Assembly (NCBI GenBank): GCA_905200265.1
Contig: CAJKJS010000041.1
Location: forward strand, 1-8,997
Length of the DNA: 8,997 nt
Direction of reading: 5' to 3'
Origin: an uncultured Oscillospiraceae bacterium
GTDB taxonomy: Bacteria; Bacillota; Clostridia; Oscillospirales; Acutalibacteraceae
Below, in pieces: positions 6,891 through 8,997 of the stretch (the stretch's first letter is position 1; each line of letters opens with the position of its first letter). Made by a program: the position numbers and the translations under genes. The notes beneath the pieces were generated by a model. It saw only the letters and a program-made list of their open reading frames with translations, searched no databases and was not told the DNA's origin.

Positions 6891-8260
6891 TGCCAAAGGA
6901 ATACCGTACCATACAGGAAATCGCCGGTCCTCTGATGCTGGTGCGCCATGTGGAACATGTATCGTATAATGAACTGGGCGAAATTGAACTGAGCAACGGC
7001 GAAACCCGCCGCTGCAAAGTGCTGGAAATTAACGGCGGCGATGCGCTGGTCCAGCTGTTCGAAAGCTCCACCGGCATTAACCTGACAGACAGCAAAGTGC
7101 GTTTTCTGGGACGCAGCATGGAACTGGGCGTGTCGGAAGACATGCTCGGCCGGGTGTTTGACGGCCTAGGGCGCCCCATTGACGGCGGACCCGAGATTTT
7201 GCCGGAAAAGCGGCTGGATATCAACGGCCTGCCCATGAACCCGGCGGCCCGCAACTACCCCCAGGAATTCATTCAAACGGGCGTGTCGGCCATTGACGGT
7301 CTGAACACTCTGGTTCGTGGCCAAAAGCTTCCCATCTTTTCGGCCAGCGGTCTGCCCCACGCCAATTTGGCGGCGCAGATTGCCCGGCAGGCCAAAGTAC
7401 GCGGCACCAACGACCCCTTTGTGGTCGTGTTTGCCGCCATTGGGATTACGTTTGAAGAATCCAACTTCTTTATCGAAAGTTTCCGAAAAACCGGCGCCAT
7501 TGACCGCACGGTCACGTTTATCAACCTGGCTAATGACCCGGCCATTGAACGAATCGCCACGCCTCGCATGGCCTTAACGGCTGCGGAATACCTGGCTTTT
7601 GAAAAGAACATGCACGTGCTGGTCATTCTGACTGACATTACCAACTACGCCGATGCCCTGCGTGAAGTATCCGCCGCCCGGAAAGAAGTACCTGGCCGCC
7701 GTGGCTACCCCGGGTATATGTACACGGACCTGGCATCTTTGTATGAACGGGCCGGCCGCCAGAAGGGGAAAAACGGCTCCATTACCCTGATCCCCATTTT
7801 GACCATGCCGGAAGACGACAAAACCCACCCCATCCCCGACCTGACCGGGTATATCACCGAAGGCCAGATCATCCTCAGCCGGGAACTGTACCGCAAAGGC
7901 ATTACGCCCCCTATCGACGTATTGCCCAGCCTGTCGCGTCTGAAAGATAAGGGGATTGGGGAAGGCAAAACGCGGGCGGACCATGCCAACACCATGAACC
8001 AGCTGTTCGCCGCCTATGCCACCGGTAAACAAGCGAAAGAACTCATGACGGTGCTGGGTGAAGCCGCTTTGACGGACATTGATAAACTGTACGCCAAATT
8101 TGCCGATGCGTTTGAAAACGAGTATGTATCCCAGGGATACGAAACCAACCGGGATATTGAAGAAACCTTAGCCATTGGCTGGAAACTTCTTTCGATTCTG
8201 CCGCGCAGCGAACTGAAACGTATTAAAGACGAATACTTGGATCAATACTACGGGGCCTAA
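6890..8260 (+). CDS. ntpB: V-type ATPase non-catalytic subunit B
   Basis: The protein has 456 residues, typical for the family. It has the beta-barrel N-terminus (YRTIQEIAGPLMLV), the GRVFDGLGRPIDGG stretch (87-100), and a degenerate P-loop region (FSASGLPHANLAAQIARQA, 150-168) without GKT, as expected for the non-catalytic partner. ILTDITNYADALREVSAARKEVPGRRGYPGYMYTDLA (246-282) is the core signature. R350 in PSLSRLKDKGIG is the arginine finger that reaches into the catalytic site of subunit A, at the same number as the one reported for E. hirae NtpB. It alternates with A in the hexamer. AAGGAGG at 6876-6882 lies seven bases before the ATG, within the end of ntpA, with which it overlaps by one base. 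Confidence 0.98.
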   Translation: MPKEYRTIQEIAGPLMLVRHVEHVSYNELGEIELSNGETRRCKVLEINGGDALVQLFESSTGINLTDSKVRFLGRSMELGVSEDMLGRVFDGLGRPIDGGPEILPEKRLDINGLPMNPAARNYPQEFIQTGVSAIDGLNTLVRGQKLPIFSASGLPHANLAAQIARQAKVRGTNDPFVVVFAAIGITFEESNFFIESFRKTGAIDRTVTFINLANDPAIERIATPRMALTAAEYLAFEKNMHVLVILTDITNYADALREVSAARKEVPGRRGYPGYMYTDLASLYERAGRQKGKNGSITLIPILTMPEDDKTHPIPDLTGYITEGQIILSRELYRKGITPPIDVLPSLSRLKDKGIGEGKTRADHANTMNQLFAAYATGKQAKELMTVLGEAALTDIDKLYAKFADAFENEYVSQGYETNRDIEETLAIGWKLLSILPRSELKRIKDEYLDQYYGA

Positions 8261-8293
8261 TGCCGCCCGGCTTTTGAAAAGAGGTGAATGCCC

Positions 8294-8956
8294 GTGGCCG
8301 CCACTCATGTAAACCCTACCCGTATGGAGCTCACCCGGCTGAAACGCAAATTGCAGACGGCTCTGCGGGGACACAAACTGCTCAAGGATAAGCGGGACGA
8401 ACTGATGCGCCAATTTTTGGAACTGGTGCGGGAAAACAAGGCCCTGCGCGAAAAGACCGAAAAGGCCTTGCACAGTGCGAACCAGAATTTTATGCTGGCC
8501 CGCGCCGGCATGCAGGAAGAAGCCCTGAACACGGCCATGCTGGCCCCCAAACAGGAAATCCAAATTGAAACCGGCGTACGCAATGTGATGAGCGTGGAAG
8601 TGCCCGTTTTTGATGTGACAACCCGCACACCCGACACGAACGATATGTTCAGTTATGGCTTTGCGTTTACGTCCAGCGATTTGGATGACGCCGTACAATC
8701 GTTAGCACAGTGCCTGCCGGATCTGTTGCGGCTGGCTGAAGTGGAAAAATCCTGCCAGCTGATGGCCGCGGAAATCGAAAAGACCCGCCGCCGTGTAAAC
8801 GCGCTGGAACACGTGGTGATCCCCCAAACTCAGGAAAGCATTAAATATATCACCATGAAACTGGATGAAAACGAGCGCAGTACCCAGATCCGCCTGATGA
8901 AGGTCAAGGATATGATGCTGGAAGAAGCGCACCATTATAAGAACGCTTCGCTTTAA
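8294..8956 (+). CDS. ntpD: V-type ATPase central rotor axle subunit D
   Basis: From the GTG at 8294 the protein has 220 residues. Two long coiled-coil helices, at the N-terminus (about 10-70) and C-terminus (about 150-215), pair to make the shaft inside A3B3. Signatures are VNPTRMELTRLKRKL, GHKLLKDKRDELMRQF and EKTRRRVNALEHVVIPQ. It turns with subunit F and transmits torque between the hexamer and the ring. The start is uncertain. An in-frame ATG at 8288 adds two residues but touches the ribosome binding site GAGGTGA (8281-8287). GTG at 8294 has proper spacing (nine bases from GAGG) and puts NPTRM near the N-terminus as in relatives. The gap from ntpB is 33 bases. It is the last gene visible; 41 bases follow with no complete terminator. 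Confidence 0.93.
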   Translation: MAATHVNPTRMELTRLKRKLQTALRGHKLLKDKRDELMRQFLELVRENKALREKTEKALHSANQNFMLARAGMQEEALNTAMLAPKQEIQIETGVRNVMSVEVPVFDVTTRTPDTNDMFSYGFAFTSSDLDDAVQSLAQCLPDLLRLAEVEKSCQLMAAEIEKTRRRVNALEHVVIPQTQESIKYITMKLDENERSTQIRLMKVKDMMLEEAHHYKNASL

Positions 8957-8997
8957 ATTTACTCTGATAACGCACACAGCCGCCTGCTTTAAAAAAC

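Noticed and set aside
7337..7396. Missing GKT P-loop in subunit B as a possible loss of function
   Set aside because: B subunits of V/A-ATPases normally lack a working P-loop. The arginine finger R350 is present, so this is the expected form.
8261..8287. Short inverted repeats in the B-D gap (GCC/GGC and CTTTTGAAAAG)
   Set aside because: The stems are only three to five bases and likely chance; the gap is mostly the ribosome binding site of ntpD.
8168..8698. 176-codon minus-strand frame across the ntpB-ntpD junction
   Set aside because: It overlaps two well-supported genes and shows no known motif, so it is treated as a shadow.
8957..8997. Possible terminator after ntpD
   Set aside because: GCCGCCTGCTTTAAAAAAC at the very end could be the first arm of a hairpin, but the window stops before any second arm, so it cannot be supported.
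1..8997. Search for an unknown system, mobile element, CRISPR array, tRNA or rRNA
   Set aside because: The window is filled by one recognised operon. I saw no arrays of direct repeats, transposase, attachment site, or structural RNA gene.

Overview
This window holds one complete nine-gene operon, all on the + strand, for a V/A-type rotary ATPase of the bacterial (Enterococcus hirae Ntp-like) kind. The gene order matches the E. hirae order ntpF-I-K-E-C-G-A-B-D: short coiled-coil stalk subunit, membrane subunit I (a), proteolipid K (c ring), stalk subunit E, subunit C (d), small rotor subunit F (NtpG in E. hirae), catalytic A, non-catalytic B, and rotor axle D. The E. hirae genes ntpH and ntpJ are not seen after D, but the window ends only 41 bases past that stop.

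The organism is probably an anaerobic Bacillota (Firmicutes). The reasons are strong AGGAGG-type ribosome binding sites before nearly every gene, a textbook sigma-A promoter, a moderate-to-high GC content by eye, and the operon order. A member of the Negativicutes is plausible but cannot be shown from this sequence alone.

Layout: 1-174 is the promoter and leader. It has perfect TTGACA and TATAAT boxes 18 bases apart, a 17-base palindrome just after the expected transcription start, and a possible 18-codon leader peptide. 175-486 is the small stalk subunit, followed by a 72-base gap with a strong hairpin that has no U-tract. 559-5026 carries I, K, E, C and F, closely packed or overlapping. 5027-5108 is a gap with several stem-loops, including a UUCG-capped hairpin that covers the ribosome binding site of subunit A. 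5109-8956 carries A, B and D.

How the genes work together: A and B form the A3B3 hexamer that hydrolyses or makes ATP. D and F form the central rotor shaft. C couples the shaft to the ring of K subunits. I holds the stator half-channels, and the E/NtpF-type coiled coils form the peripheral stalks. All five of the Na+ ligands I know for E. hirae NtpK have identical residues here, so the coupling ion is probably Na+.

I found no unknown defence, mobile or biosynthetic system. The points worth following up are regulatory (leader palindrome and hairpins), start-codon choices, and ion specificity.
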